From the NCBI GenBank assembly GCA_009829735.1, contig CM020618.1:25331122-25395121 (forward strand): a stretch of 64,000 nucleotides of DNA. Reading direction: 5' to 3'. The position numbers were made by a program, and so were the translations under genes. This document shows positions 63,524-64,000 of the stretch, piece after piece. Every line of letters begins with the position of its first letter. The stretch's first letter is position 1. This stretch comes from Pyropia yezoensis. Taxonomy: Eukaryota > Rhodophyta > Bangiophyceae > Bangiales > Bangiaceae. The notes beneath the pieces are model-generated. The model saw nothing but the letters and a program-made list of their open reading frames with translations. It had not been told where the DNA came from and searched no databases.

Positions 63524-64000
63524 ATGGCCATGGCCGCCCGCCGCCGCTTTGCGGCATTTTTTGACCCCGCCACCCCCCCATCCTCTGACGCGGACACGGA
63601 TGAGGAGACCCCAGAGGAGGCAGCCGGAGGTGGCGCCGCCGCCGCTGCCGTCGCCGCCGCCATGACCGCCGCCGACGCGGTGGCGGTGCTGGCGGCGCCG
63701 CTGGTGGCGGCGGGGGAGCCTCCCCCCCCCGCGCCTGCGGACCTGGGCACCCTCCCCGCGGCGTCGGTGGCGGCCGCCCTTGCGGTGGACGCGCCGTGGC
63801 CGCCCCGCGAGGCGAGCGTGTGGGGGGCCGTCCGCCGCTGGGCCGCCGCTGCCGCGGGCGTGGCGGACGACGCGTCCGCCGCCGAGGCGGCGCTGTGGTC
63901 GCCCGCCCAGCGGGGCGCAGTCGCGGCCCACCTTCGTCCGCTGCTATCGCCCGACGGCGGCGGTAGCGGTTGCGGCGGGTGTGTGCGGCTGTTGGACCTG
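63524..64000 (+). CDS. Unidentified protein, 5' part (runs off right edge)
   Basis: Starts ATG 63524 (GCCATGG), with a second ATG two codons on. The first 159 residues are seen: a basic start (MAARRRFAAFFDP), an acidic stretch (SDADTDEETPEEAAGG), Ala-rich helices, then REASVWGAVRRWAAAAAGVA and HLRPLLSPD. The last part recalls the BACK-type pattern (V-x-x-A-V-x-x-W followed by R-x-x-L-L), but without a BTB domain before it the resemblance is weak. The frame is open to the window edge with strong G/C third positions. Confidence 0.5.
   Translation, partial: MAMAARRRFAAFFDPATPPSSDADTDEETPEEAAGGGAAAAAVAAAMTAADAVAVLAAPLVAAGEPPPPAPADLGTLPAASVAAALAVDAPWPPREASVWGAVRRWAAAAAGVADDASAAEAALWSPAQRGAVAAHLRPLLSPDGGGSGCGGCVRLLDL

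Overview
The window looks like nuclear DNA of a GC-rich eukaryote. It holds Ty3/gypsy LTR retrotransposons, a mitochondrial ribosomal protein gene with two GT-AG introns, a TFIID subunit, a SAPS-domain phosphatase regulator and two secreted alpha-carbonic anhydrases. Genes are compact and mostly intronless, with G/C-ending codons, long Ala/Gly/Pro runs and long poly-G and poly-C tracts. A bacterial-type phosphatidylcholine synthase sits among them. A bangiophyte red alga (Porphyra/Pyropia type) is my best guess. That is inference, and other GC-rich algae are possible.

Bases 1-19460 are dominated by two related chromovirus-like retrotransposons and the gene they disrupt. Element A (1-7898) is rearranged: its gag/protease/RT start lies on the minus strand, joined head to head at base 2094/2095 to an RT-to-3'-LTR half on the plus strand, with a 165-bp perfect inverted repeat. 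Its pol carries a nonsense codon and a frameshift. Element B (9605-19254) is complete: 573-bp LTRs that look identical, a 5-bp target duplication (ACAGC), gag, pol entered by a likely -1 frameshift at GGGAAAC, and a polypurine tract. Both elements carry, between pol and the 3' LTR, a 650-700-codon gene on the antisense strand, and the two antisense proteins are recognisably homologous. The interrupted gene (7899-9604 plus 19260-19460) resembles the P-loop part of Crinkler/RHS-type proteins. Element A ends at its 5' boundary and element B splits it.

Bases 19461-26300 hold decayed genes: a plus-strand low-complexity gene with one nonsense codon, a copia-like gag scrap, and a cysteine-rich minus-strand gene whose frame stays open for about 2.2 kb apart from four nonsense codons. 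From 27.6 kb come mostly intact genes: a secreted Root-cap/VWD-like protein (27590-28507, +), mL53 (32727-34031, -, three exons), two alpha-carbonic anhydrases as a divergent pair (36353-37288, -; 40984-41898, +), a plastid-targeted-looking protein with an ABM-like fold (44593-45627, +), phosphatidylcholine synthase (46221-47000, +) with a decayed copy (50035-50525), and a four-helix membrane protein (48735-49262, -). The spacers hold a 624-bp MITE with 9-bp target duplications, a 178-bp tandem duplication, minisatellites and several long hairpins.

Bases 50.7-54.7 kb are a field of alternating poly-C and poly-G tracts with short exon-like islands. The right end is gene-dense: a very large SAPS protein (54693-60434, +), convergent TAF8 (61012-62759, -) and the 5' end of an unidentified gene (63524 to the edge, +). 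SAPS and TAF8 are each read in more than one frame, with the switches inside G/C homopolymers. Unannotated introns or homopolymer length errors could both explain this.
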